Assembly (NCBI GenBank): GCA_028869615.1
Contig: JAGWRQ010000111.1
Location: 1 to 6,942, forward strand
DNA: 6,942 nt
Reading direction: 5' to 3'
From: Candidatus Methylomirabilota bacterium
GTDB lineage: Bacteria > Methylomirabilota > Methylomirabilia > Methylomirabilales > Methylomirabilaceae
A program made the translations under genes and the position numbers. Positions 1 to 6,605 of this stretch are shown here, piece after piece. The notes below the pieces were generated by a model. The model was given only the letters and a program-made list of their open reading frames with translations, searched no databases and had not been told where the DNA came from. Every line of letters begins with the position of its first letter. The first letter of the stretch is position 1.

Positions 1-305
1 CCGGCTGCCTTGTGCAACATCGCCTGCAGGTCGGCCGCGGCCAGCGTCAGTTTCTCCCCTGACAACAGTCGCTGTTGCAGTTGCTGAAATAGCGCTTCAG
101 CCTCTGCAAACTTCTTCTCGTACCGTCGCTTGCCCTCCACAACCAGTTGAAAGCGTTCAAGGGCCTGGAGCTTTTCCTGGTATCCGCTTCGAATCCGTAT
201 CTGGCTTGAAATCGCCGGAACGATGGCGTAATTGATGGTGAGGAACGCGACCAGAACAGCGCCACCAGCCACGAGAAACTTGCGCTCACGGGAGGAGATG
301 GTCAC
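1..305 (-). CDS. gspM: Type II secretion protein GspM, N-terminal part (runs off left edge)
   Basis: This is an inner-membrane protein of the T2SS assembly platform that partners GspL, and it is PilO-like in architecture. The frame starts at a GTG at 305-303 that overlaps the gspL stop (GTGA). It reads through to the window edge without a stop, giving 101 codons. The protein begins MTISSRERKFLVAGG, with a short basic cytoplasmic tail, one hydrophobic span at about residues 10-30, then a charged helical stretch rich in E, K, Q and L at about 38-82 that should form the periplasmic coiled coil. That layout, plus its place directly after gspL, makes the call; sequence identity in GspM families is always low. 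The C-terminal ferredoxin-like domain lies beyond the window. A different open frame at 47-289 on the same strand is a shadow with an unlikely composition. PilO is the main alternative name, but the neighbours are T2SS genes. Confidence 0.85.
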   Translation of the reverse strand, partial: MTISSRERKFLVAGGAVLVAFLTINYAIVPAISSQIRIRSGYQEKLQALERFQLVVEGKRRYEKKFAEAEALFQQLQQRLLSGEKLTLAAADLQAMLHKAA

Positions 306-1741
306 GGCCGCTTCTCTTTCCCGGCTTCGAGCAGCGCCTTGATCTGAAATTCCTGCCCCTCAGCGCCACGCTGGGCCACCGGCGAGGTAAACTGAGCGTT
401 TTCGAAGACGGGCGACTGCTCCAGAATCGAGATCAAATCAGAAGCAGAACCGGTAATCGTGCCGCCAATCCGGACTTCCCGTTTCTCGACCGAGAAGATT
501 GTGAGAGTCACACCCTTCGGCAAGATCTGGACCAGTTCGCGCAGCACATCCAGCTTCCTGACCTCTCCCCGGTCGATCTTATCCAAGGCGGCAATCTTGC
601 CGCTCAGCGACGCCACCTCGCCCTTAAGCTGCTCCACTTTGGCAGCCTCGGCCTGCATCTGATTGAGCTTGACTGTAAGCCTGGCGAGAACTCGGCGCTC
701 TCGAACTGCGCCGTTTACCAGATAGGCGAGCCCCAGCGCCACAATGAGCGCCACCAACCGAAACGTCATCGCCAGGCTGGGGTCGCTGCGAGGAGGGGCC
801 AGCTCTTTGGGCAGCAGGTCGATGCCAAGCGGGAGTGGGACGAGACCGTTGAGCGCGAGCCCCACAGCCGTGCCGAGGGAATGAGCCACCTGCGGCGCCA
901 CGCCCTGCGCCTTGATCCGCTGGAAGGGCTGGAAGAACTCCACCGCCAAACCGGTCCGTTCGGCCATATGGTGGAGCAGGTCTCCTCTGCCCGCGCCCGA
1001 CCCCGAAAGGGTAATCCGTCCGGCTTGCGCCCCACCATTGGCTTCGAGGTGAGCAAGCAGACCGGTGAGATCCGGCAGCAGCGCATCGAGCGGCGCAACC
1101 TGGCTTATGGGGAGATATCGAGCGTATCGAAAGACGCCAGCCTTGGCCACCCCCAACTCGGCCTCTCCGTTCCGCAGATCAACCAGGGCCGTCAGGGTTT
1201 CCCCGTCTCGGCTACCGTTGTAAGAAAGCGCGTTGAACGAGGCGCACGTGGAGACACCAAGGGCGGTCGGTTTGATCCCCGCCTCATCCAGGAAGGCCAG
1301 GTACCGACCGATCTCCTCCTTTCTGGCGGCGACTAACAGGACAGTGACCTTTTCGGCGCCGCGCTCAAGTACCTGAAAGTCGTATTGGGCCTCCTCGTGG
1401 GGGAACGGGATGTGCCGCTCGATCTCGTACTCCAGGATCCCCTTCAGTTCCTCTTCGCCCACCGCCGGCATGCTCACCGAGCGCATGGTCACAAGGCGCC
1501 GCGGCAGGCCGACCGTCACGAACGTCGGACGTTTGGGCAGCCGGGTCAAAAGCTGGGCTAACTTTTCCTTGAGGACTTCCGGCTTGTCCTGCTCTTCGGC
1601 CGACAGTTCTTCGATGCCCCAATCGAGAAGCTGGATCCGCCCAAGCAGCTTGCTTAACAAGGCATGGCAGAGCTGGCCGCCTCGGAGGTCAATGCCCAGG
1701 CTGACCTTTGGTCCAGGAATCAGCTCATCGAGCCGCATCAT
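302..1741 (-). CDS. gspL: Type II secretion protein GspL with fused PilM-like and PilN-like domains
   Basis: This bitopic protein of the T2SS assembly platform links the cytoplasmic ATPase GspE to GspM and the pseudopilus. At 479 aa it is longer than typical GspL (about 400). Residues 13-297 form a PilM/GspL-type actin-like cytoplasmic domain. Recognisable pieces are GIDLRGGQL (16-24), the PilM-like stretch EYEIERHIPFP (104-114), VDLRNGEAELGV (187-198) and LSGSGAGRGDL (245-255). At 306-312 GIDLLPK matches the INLLP start typical of PilN. A membrane span at about 325-344 follows, then a coiled coil (345-390) and a periplasmic PilN-like domain (391-479). The start is MM: the second ATG (1738) sits 5 bases after a GGGG Shine-Dalgarno-like run, better spaced than the first. 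Either start overlaps the gspK stop. The gene ends by overlapping gspM. The phosphate loops look altered (see findings). Confidence 0.93.
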   Translation of the reverse strand: MMRLDELIPGPKVSLGIDLRGGQLCHALLSKLLGRIQLLDWGIEELSAEEQDKPEVLKEKLAQLLTRLPKRPTFVTVGLPRRLVTMRSVSMPAVGEEELKGILEYEIERHIPFPHEEAQYDFQVLERGAEKVTVLLVAARKEEIGRYLAFLDEAGIKPTALGVSTCASFNALSYNGSRDGETLTALVDLRNGEAELGVAKAGVFRYARYLPISQVAPLDALLPDLTGLLAHLEANGGAQAGRITLSGSGAGRGDLLHHMAERTGLAVEFFQPFQRIKAQGVAPQVAHSLGTAVGLALNGLVPLPLGIDLLPKELAPPRSDPSLAMTFRLVALIVALGLAYLVNGAVRERRVLARLTVKLNQMQAEAAKVEQLKGEVASLSGKIAALDKIDRGEVRKLDVLRELVQILPKGVTLTIFSVEKREVRIGGTITGSASDLISILEQSPVFENAQFTSPVAQRGAEGQEFQIKALLEAGKEKRP

Positions 1742-2853
1742 GTCCCCTGCCTTGGGTCAAGGCTCCACAGCCGCACCGACAGCTTCGGTCGGCCAGGCGT
1801 CCCATCGTTTCGCAGGATGGCGGCCACGCGAACCGTAAGCCGTGATCCCGCCATCCGCGCAGCCGACTGTACGGCGAAACTTTTCGACCTCACTTCAGTC
1901 ATCTGATTGAGACTGGCGAGAATCTGCTGCTGGCTCGCTGGGCCTGACTGACCTCCAGGCACTATCGTGAACCCCTGGCGACCGCCCCCTGAGATGGAGA
2001 TGAAGAGGCTGGTGATCTCCTCCCGGTTCTTAAACGGGGTCACCATGCGCCGATCGAGGACGGCCTTGACCTCGGCCGCCGTTAGCCCCAACGCCATCAA
2101 GATCTCGGGACTCGCGGTATTAACATTCACCTTGCCGGAGCTCTGGATTGACAGGTGCCGTGCAACTCCAAGATATTCGCCGGGCTGAAGCTGCCGCTCC
2201 CAGGGCCGTTGCGCCTCTAACGCAGCCCGTCGCTGCGGAGTGCCGACGTTGCCGTACAGGATCTCCGGCGTCATCCCTTTGACCAGCAGCAATTCGTCAA
2301 TCGATTCAAAGTCCGCGTTTTTCGCCCGATAGGGGGTTGGGAGCGAGAGATAATAGTCATCCTCGGCGCCATTCAGTCGATGAAGCGTGTCAGCGTCGCG
2401 CCAGTCCTGGATCGAATCGACGATAGTGGAAACCAGCTTTTCATCCGTGACGCCGGAGTTGGAGAACAATCGACGGAGCATCGCATCGTATTGCGGCGTG
2501 AGCTGTCCGTTGAGGGGAAACTTACTCTCCTCGTCAGTGACGGCGACCCAGTAGCGCCCACCGCCCAAGGCCACATTTTCATACGCGGCGGGATTGGTGT
2601 GCCAGCGCTCGTCCAAAGCGTCATAGAATGTCGAGTCGGGCGGAACGTTGCGGTCGGCGTTAATGATCTCCGCCGCCGCCCTGTACACGCCGGCCTCCGC
2701 CAGGTAGTAGGCCTCCGCCTCCTGCCTGAAGTTGGACGCCGCCGCCAGCTCCGTCCGCATGGAAAAGGTGAAAGCTGTAAAGACCACGCTCAGGAACGCC
2801 AGAACCCAGAGCACAACTACAAGCGCCAATCCGCGCTCCCCATCCCTTTTCAT
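1738..2853 (-). CDS. gspK: Type II secretion minor pseudopilin GspK
   Basis: GspK is the large minor pseudopilin that caps the pseudopilus tip together with GspI and GspJ. The prepilin leader is MKRDGERG, cut before LALVVVLWVLAF. As in other GspK proteins, the usual Glu at mature position 5 is absent (Val here). The mature protein starts with Leu rather than the more common Met or Phe. After the N-terminal helix (9-60) come typical GspK landmarks: DSIQDWRDAD (147-155), GAEDDYY (162-168), PYRAKNADFESIDELLLVKG (174-193), and a ComEA-like helix-hairpin-helix segment VNVNTASPEILMALG (242-256). The length, 371 aa, is slightly above the family norm, partly through a glycine-rich insert at 288-304. 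There are no cysteines. The start ATG overlaps the gspJ stop as ATGA, and the stop overlaps the gspL start in the same way, so both junctions look translationally coupled. Confidence 0.97.
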   Translation of the reverse strand: MKRDGERGLALVVVLWVLAFLSVVFTAFTFSMRTELAAASNFRQEAEAYYLAEAGVYRAAAEIINADRNVPPDSTFYDALDERWHTNPAAYENVALGGGRYWVAVTDEESKFPLNGQLTPQYDAMLRRLFSNSGVTDEKLVSTIVDSIQDWRDADTLHRLNGAEDDYYLSLPTPYRAKNADFESIDELLLVKGMTPEILYGNVGTPQRRAALEAQRPWERQLQPGEYLGVARHLSIQSSGKVNVNTASPEILMALGLTAAEVKAVLDRRMVTPFKNREEITSLFISISGGGRQGFTIVPGGQSGPASQQQILASLNQMTEVRSKSFAVQSAARMAGSRLTVRVAAILRNDGTPGRPKLSVRLWSLDPRQGT

Positions 2854-3635
2854 AGCGTCCGTCCCACCTGCACCGGAAAGACCAACGGCGGCAAGGTCAA
2901 CTCGCGGACGCCTTGCGCCCGCTCCTGTCGCATTGTGAGGGTGATCTCCACGGCCAATGGGAGGCGATCAGAACCTTTCAGGGCGCGCTGACCCACAGTG
3001 GAAACGGATCCGCTGGAAGCCGCCTGAAACGATTCATCCCGGGAAGGGTCCCAGACATCACGCCATGCGGGCGGAAGTTTATCCTCCGGTTTTCCCTCCG
3101 GCACCAGATATCGAAAGCGCGCCTCTGATACCCGCTCATCCAGCGATTTGGCCAGACTTTCGACTGAACCGGACGCCTGAGTCACAAGTGGGTAGCTTAC
3201 CGTGGCTGTCAGCCCGCGATCCGACTCGATAGCGTAAGTCACGATCCTGACCATGTGACTGAACGGCTCGGCCCCGTAACTCTGGGGGAGGGTGGCAAAC
3301 TCAAGGGAGTCAGACCTGCCATGAAACACGACCACGTCCTTGTCCTGGTCTTTCACCCGCAGCGGGTAGATCATCGTCAAGTCGCGCGTGAGACTCTCCA
3401 TCAAGGTCCGCGTTCGCTGATTCTCTTCGGCCCGCGCCTCGCCGCGCTCCCACGACCTGGTTCCAATCCGGATCGCGCCCAGCACCGCAACAAAGATGAG
3501 GACAAGGATCGTCATGGAGATCAGGAGCTCGAGCAAGGTAAACCCCAAAGGTGATCCCGGGTCATGAGTCGTGGGTCGTGGGTCCAGGATCCACGATCGA
3601 AGACCTGCGCTCGCCTTTCTTCTGTCCGCAGCCAT
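2850..3635 (-). CDS. gspJ: Type II secretion minor pseudopilin GspJ
   Basis: GspJ is a minor pseudopilin that joins GspI and GspK in the tip complex initiating pseudopilus assembly. The prepilin peptidase site is G followed by FTLLELLISMTILVLIF, with Glu at mature position 5. A hydrophobic helix follows, then WERGEARAEENQRTRTLMESLTRDL and a beta-rich C-terminal domain ending in VFPVQVGRTL. The start is uncertain. An ATG at 3635 lies 7 bases after the gspI stop behind an AGGGCGG-like ribosome site, and it is chosen here (261 aa). An in-frame ATG at 3680 would overlap gspI by 38 bases and give 276 aa. Either way the leader is very long (31 or 46 residues, against roughly 6-15 usually). It includes the odd stretch WILDPRPTTHDPGSP, encoded by repeat-like DNA. 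A TTG just before the cleavage site would leave only a two-residue leader and is unlikely. The stop overlaps gspK. Confidence 0.93.
   Translation of the reverse strand: MAADRRKASAGLRSWILDPRPTTHDPGSPLGFTLLELLISMTILVLIFVAVLGAIRIGTRSWERGEARAEENQRTRTLMESLTRDLTMIYPLRVKDQDKDVVVFHGRSDSLEFATLPQSYGAEPFSHMVRIVTYAIESDRGLTATVSYPLVTQASGSVESLAKSLDERVSEARFRYLVPEGKPEDKLPPAWRDVWDPSRDESFQAASSGSVSTVGQRALKGSDRLPLAVEITLTMRQERAQGVRELTLPPLVFPVQVGRTL
3561..3596. repeat. Degenerate 7-base tandem repeat with a palindrome, inside the gspJ leader
   Basis: On the plus strand the sequence falls into successive 7-base units gtcatga, gtcgtgg, gtcgtgg, gtccagg and atccacg. The last part also forms an imperfect palindrome at 3576-3596: two 10-base arms around A3586 with one mismatch (tcgtgggtcc versus ggatccacga). 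On the coding (minus) strand it encodes roughly WILDPRPTTHD, a composition unlike a pseudopilin leader. It lies a few codons before the prepilin peptidase site, so the extra peptide would be removed. It looks like a short dispersed repeat inserted in frame; only a genome search could show copies elsewhere. Confidence 0.55.
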
Positions 3636-3642
3636 GTCCGCC

Positions 3643-4071
3643 CTACTGGACCGCACGCGTCTGACCCAGCTTCTTTTCATCTACTGCCATTCTCAACGAG
3701 TACAGATCGAGCGACTTCTCACCGCGGCGGCCAGGCCAGGTAACGCGGACTCGCACCTGATAGAGCTGGGCGGGTAGCGCTTCATCCTGAGGAAGCGCCT
3801 GCAACTCGGACGTCCAACGAAGCCCTGCGCGAGACTCCCCCTGTTCTGCCGACCCCTTGAGGGAAGTGGTCCCTGCGATTTCAGCCATCTTCTGATGAGC
3901 CAGCAGGACCGCCTGGGTGTAATCCTCCGACGTCTTGACCGAGCGAACCCCTGTCGCCAGTAGTTCCATGGCCAAGGCGAAACCGATACCAAGGATAACC
4001 AACGCAATCATGACCTCCAACAAGGTGAAGCCGTGCGGGGTGCGGAGCCCCTCGAACTGCGTACTGCGCAC
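3643..4071 (-). CDS. gspI: Type II secretion minor pseudopilin GspI
   Basis: GspI is the minor pseudopilin that nucleates the GspI-GspJ-GspK tip complex. The prepilin site is HG followed by FTLLEVMIALVILGIGFALAM, with Glu at mature position 5. A GspI-type body follows, with LLAHQKMAEIAG and a C-terminal strand pair VRVRVTWPGRRGEKSLDLYSL. The frame is open as far as 4284, but that start would overlap gspH by about 145 bases. The GTG at 4071 is preferred: it has GAGAGG about 9 bases upstream and gives a normal 14-residue leader (MRSTQFEGLRTPHG), 142 aa in total. The alternative is an ATG at 4146, overlapping gspH by 8 bases, with no clear ribosome site and a 39-residue leader containing two cysteines. 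The stop (TAG) lies 7 bases before the chosen gspJ start. Family membership is certain; only the start is open. Confidence 0.94.
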   Translation of the reverse strand: MRSTQFEGLRTPHGFTLLEVMIALVILGIGFALAMELLATGVRSVKTSEDYTQAVLLAHQKMAEIAGTTSLKGSAEQGESRAGLRWTSELQALPQDEALPAQLYQVRVRVTWPGRRGEKSLDLYSLRMAVDEKKLGQTRAVQ

Positions 4072-4138
4072 ACCACATCCCCTCTCGCTCCGCTCGACCA
4101 ACAAGTGATTGGGGGGGATTTCGCACCTTACGCAATTC

Positions 4139-4684
4139 TTACACATTTTCTGCGGCGCTGACGCGGACAAATCCCATCGAGGGGTCCACGACGATTCGAT
4201 ACCCTCTCCCCTTCTCGTCTGACAGCCACACCTCTCCCCCTGTAGAACTGCCCTGCGGGAAGAAGGCGATGGCGGCCCGCTCATCCTCGCGAAGCGGGCC
4301 TGTATCGAGGATAACCGACTTGAAGGTGACGCCGCCCGGAAGTGAGCGCACTCGAGCCTGCCGCCACCGAACCTCCCATGGCTGCTCGGGATGCTCGGCC
4401 GTCTCTACTTGCTCGATACCACCCAGCCGACTGATAATCCATTCGGGTCCGCGCAGCCAGTACGCATTGGCCCGTCGGTCCAACACAACCTCGACAATGC
4501 CTTGATGGCTGATCGCCTGTGTTCGAGCAAAGCGACAGACAGTCGCCACATCCTTCGCAGCCGCTTTCAACTGAACCTGACCGAACGAACGTCCGAAAGC
4601 GGGCGCGATAAGGGCTGCCGTCAGGGCGAGAATGAACAGCACGACGGTGAGCTCGAGGAGGGTAAACCCGGCCTTCCTACTCAA
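4139..4684 (-). CDS. gspH: Type II secretion minor pseudopilin GspH
   Basis: GspH is a minor pseudopilin thought to bridge the GspI-J-K tip and the GspG shaft. It starts with TTG, overlapping the gspG stop by 8 bases (TTGAGTAG), behind a GGGGAG purine run inside gspG. The leader is very short, MSRKAG, cut before FTLLELTVVLFILALTAALI with Glu at mature position 5. The N-terminal helix continues into KAAAKDVATVCRFARTQAIS, the usual GspH/FimT helix motif. A beta-rich domain follows, containing WEVRWRQARVRSLPGGVTF and FFPQGSSTGGEVWL, the latter close to the GspH signature F.PdGsstGg. The length, 181 aa, is normal. FimT of type IV pili shares this fold, but the operon context favours GspH. The gene is followed by a 67-base gap before the preferred gspI start. 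Confidence 0.96.
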   Translation of the reverse strand: MSRKAGFTLLELTVVLFILALTAALIAPAFGRSFGQVQLKAAAKDVATVCRFARTQAISHQGIVEVVLDRRANAYWLRGPEWIISRLGGIEQVETAEHPEQPWEVRWRQARVRSLPGGVTFKSVILDTGPLREDERAAIAFFPQGSSTGGEVWLSDEKGRGYRIVVDPSMGFVRVSAAENV

Positions 4685-5219
4685 CCCTCTCCCCTGCCCC
4701 TACCCGTTTGATGCCCTGCCAACTCACGACATCCTGATTTTCCCCATCGCCTCCCGCGACGCCGTCGCCGCCATAGGAGATGATGTCGTAATCGCCATGG
4801 TCGCCCGGAGACTTATAGAGATAGGGATGGCCCCAGGAATCCAACGGAACCTCCTGCTTCTTGAGGTATGGACCGTCCCAGTTAGGGATGTTGCCGGGAT
4901 TAATAAGCAGCACCTTCAGCCCTTCCTCGCTGGTCGGATACCGGCCGATGTCGAGCCGAAAGTTGTCCAGCGCCGCGCCGAATAGCTCGATCTGGGCCTG
5001 AGCCGCCGCCTGCTTGCCCTTGCCGACCCTGCCGAAGAGCTTCGGACCAACGAGGGCAGCCAGCAGCCCAATGATGATAATGACGACCAGCAGCTCGATG
5101 AGGGTGAATCCGGCCTGATGACGGCGCAAGATTCGTACCCTCACTTCTTGCCATCCCTGGATATCTTCAACTCGTTGAATTCCCACACTCAACCCCTTTT
5201 TGGTGATCCCACAATCCAT
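4677..5219 (-). CDS. gspG: Type II secretion major pseudopilin GspG
   Basis: GspG is the main subunit of the pseudopilus that pushes substrates through the secretin. The prepilin site is QAG followed by FTLIELLVVIIIIGLLAALV, with Glu at mature position 5. The globular domain carries the T2SSG signature: RYPTSEEGL, WDGPYLKK, PLDSWGHPY (commonly PxDPWGxPY) and a C-terminal loop SYGGDGVAGGDGENQDVVSW, whose acidic residues match the calcium site known in GspG. The start is uncertain. ATG 5219 has GGAG five bases upstream but gives a 37-residue leader. An in-frame GTG at 5144 has AGGGA nine bases upstream and gives a more typical 12-residue leader (MRVRILRRHQAG). The outer start is listed. It lies 33 bases downstream of gspF, and the stop overlaps the gspH start. 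Confidence 0.97.
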   Translation of the reverse strand: MDCGITKKGLSVGIQRVEDIQGWQEVRVRILRRHQAGFTLIELLVVIIIIGLLAALVGPKLFGRVGKGKQAAAQAQIELFGAALDNFRLDIGRYPTSEEGLKVLLINPGNIPNWDGPYLKKQEVPLDSWGHPYLYKSPGDHGDYDIISYGGDGVAGGDGENQDVVSWQGIKRVGAGERVE

Positions 5220-5252
5220 CTGTGCTCCACATTCGCACCCCGTACACCGTGC

Positions 5253-6479
5253 CTACACCGGAAGCTCATTGATACTGAAGATGGCGAGCAGCATCGACAG
5301 GACGATGAACCCGACAATGAGCCCAAGCGAGAGGATCAGGACCGGCTCCAGCAGTGAGGTCAGACGCTTGACCGTCCGCCGTACGCGCTCATCGTACGTG
5401 TCGGCCACCCTGATCAGCATCTCTTCGAGCTTTCCGGTCTCCTCCCCCACCCTGGCCATATGAATGGAAAAAGAGGGGAAGGCGGCGGTAGCCCGCAGCG
5501 GGCCGCTGATCCCTTCACCCCGCTTCACCCCCTCCTGTAACCTGGACATGGCGCCGGCAATTACCCGGTTGGTAACCGTCTCTTTGACGATAGACACGGC
5601 GTTCAGGACCGGAACCCCGCTTTGGAGAAGGGTCCCGAACGTCCGAGCAAAACGGGAGACCTCGATTTCCCGAATAAGGCCGCCGAAGAGCGGCAGCGCC
5701 AGCTTCCACTCATCCCACCGTACTCGTCCTTGCTCAGTTTGCAGATACGCTCGCAGCGCAATCCAGCCCACTATAATGAGCCCAATAAAAACCCACCAAT
5801 AGCCGGTGGTGAACGCGCTGATCGCTAATAGAATCCTGGTCGGCAGCGGCATGAGTTGCTTGGTATCGGCAAAGATCTGAGCAAACCGTGGAATCACGAA
5901 ATTCATCATGACTACCACCGCGCCGCCACCGACAAGGAGCAATAGTACCGGGTAAATCAGGGCCGACGTGACCTCGTCTCGGACCGCCTTCGACCGCTCC
6001 AGGAATCCGGCCAGCCGCGCAAGAATTACCTCTAACACGCCGCTCGCTTCCCCCGCCTTGACCATGTTGACGTAAAGCCTCGAAAAGAGTCGCGGATGTT
6101 TTGCTAAACTGTCGGCGAACGAACTGCCCGTCTGGATGTCGGTCAGGATGCCGCGGAGAATCAACCGGAACCGCTGGTTGTCAGTCAGATCCAGCAGGAT
6201 CGCCAGGCTCCGATCCAACTCCATCCCGGCCTCGAGCAATGTCGCAAGCTGTTGCGTGAAGGCCAGAACATCCTGGGCGGACGGCCCCCTGGCAAACGTA
6301 GTCTGGAGCCGAACAATACTCGGTCCGACTTCCGTTGCGCTACCGGGCTGTCCGACCTTGATCGGATAGTAGCCGTTGGCCCGGAGCCAAGCCACGACCG
6401 CCCGCTCATCGGCAGCCTCCATGCTGCCCTGGACGATTTTGGCGGTGCGATCAGTGGCGGTGTATTGAAACGTGCCCAT
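5253..6479 (-). CDS. gspF: Type II secretion inner-membrane platform protein GspF
   Basis: GspF is the polytopic platform protein of the T2SS, working with the ATPase GspE and with GspL and GspM to drive pseudopilus assembly. The 408 aa length is typical. After an N-terminal soluble part opening MGTFQYTATD, there are two GspF domains. The first (about 72-197) contains QQLATLLEAGMELDRSL and ends in a hydrophobic span at about 172-196. A second span follows at about 214-243. The second domain (about 275-400) repeats the pattern with FGTLLQSGVPVLNAV and RVGEETGKLEEML, ending in the span LILSLGLIVGFIVLSMLLAIF. The paired motifs KAGEASGVLE and RVGEETGKLE mark the internal duplication. It is the first gene of the operon, about 40 bases downstream of a predicted transcription start. 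No strong Shine-Dalgarno sequence is visible before the ATG. gspE is not adjacent. PilC of type IV pili is the close relative excluded by context. Confidence 0.97.
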   Translation of the reverse strand: MGTFQYTATDRTAKIVQGSMEAADERAVVAWLRANGYYPIKVGQPGSATEVGPSIVRLQTTFARGPSAQDVLAFTQQLATLLEAGMELDRSLAILLDLTDNQRFRLILRGILTDIQTGSSFADSLAKHPRLFSRLYVNMVKAGEASGVLEVILARLAGFLERSKAVRDEVTSALIYPVLLLLVGGGAVVVMMNFVIPRFAQIFADTKQLMPLPTRILLAISAFTTGYWWVFIGLIIVGWIALRAYLQTEQGRVRWDEWKLALPLFGGLIREIEVSRFARTFGTLLQSGVPVLNAVSIVKETVTNRVIAGAMSRLQEGVKRGEGISGPLRATAAFPSFSIHMARVGEETGKLEEMLIRVADTYDERVRRTVKRLTSLLEPVLILSLGLIVGFIVLSMLLAIFSINELPV

Positions 6480-6527
6480 ACGCAGTTTTTATCTTTATTG
6501 ACACCGAATTGCACGCGCAGGTTTAGG

Positions 6528-6555
6528 ACTATAGCAGCTACCGACGTACTGTCAA
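6528..6555 (-). promoter_or_regulatory. Sigma70-type promoter of the gsp operon
   Basis: On the minus strand, TTGACA (6555-6550) is a perfect -35 box. A 16-base spacer follows, then TATAGT (6533-6528), matching the -10 consensus at 5 of 6 positions. A TG one base before the -10 makes it an extended -10 (TGCTATAGT). Transcription would start near 6521 and give an AT-rich leader of about 40 bases before the gspF ATG. This supports gspF as the first gene of its own transcript, separate from acs. The match is strong in a GC-rich background but unproven. Confidence 0.75.
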
Positions 6556-6605
6556 CAGAAATCAGGCCCTATGAGGAGGCGGAGGGACTCAGCCTGCGCG
6601 CGATT

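Noticed and set aside
47..289. 80-residue minus-strand open frame starting at GTG 289
   Set aside because: It overlaps the gspM frame, is rich in Arg, Ser and Trp, resembles no family, and the alternate frame has a clear GspM layout.
881..1336. 151-residue plus-strand open frame antisense to gspL
   Set aside because: It lies fully inside the recognised actin-like domain of gspL on the other strand, and its composition is Arg- and Gly-rich as expected of a shadow.
2380..2991. 203-residue plus-strand open frame antisense to gspK and gspJ
   Set aside because: It is a shadow of two firmly identified genes in GC-rich DNA; it crosses their junction and shows no domain or ribosome site.
4139..4284. 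Long 213-residue version of GspI
   Set aside because: It would overlap gspH by about 145 bases and place about 85 residues before the prepilin site, so a downstream start is far more likely.
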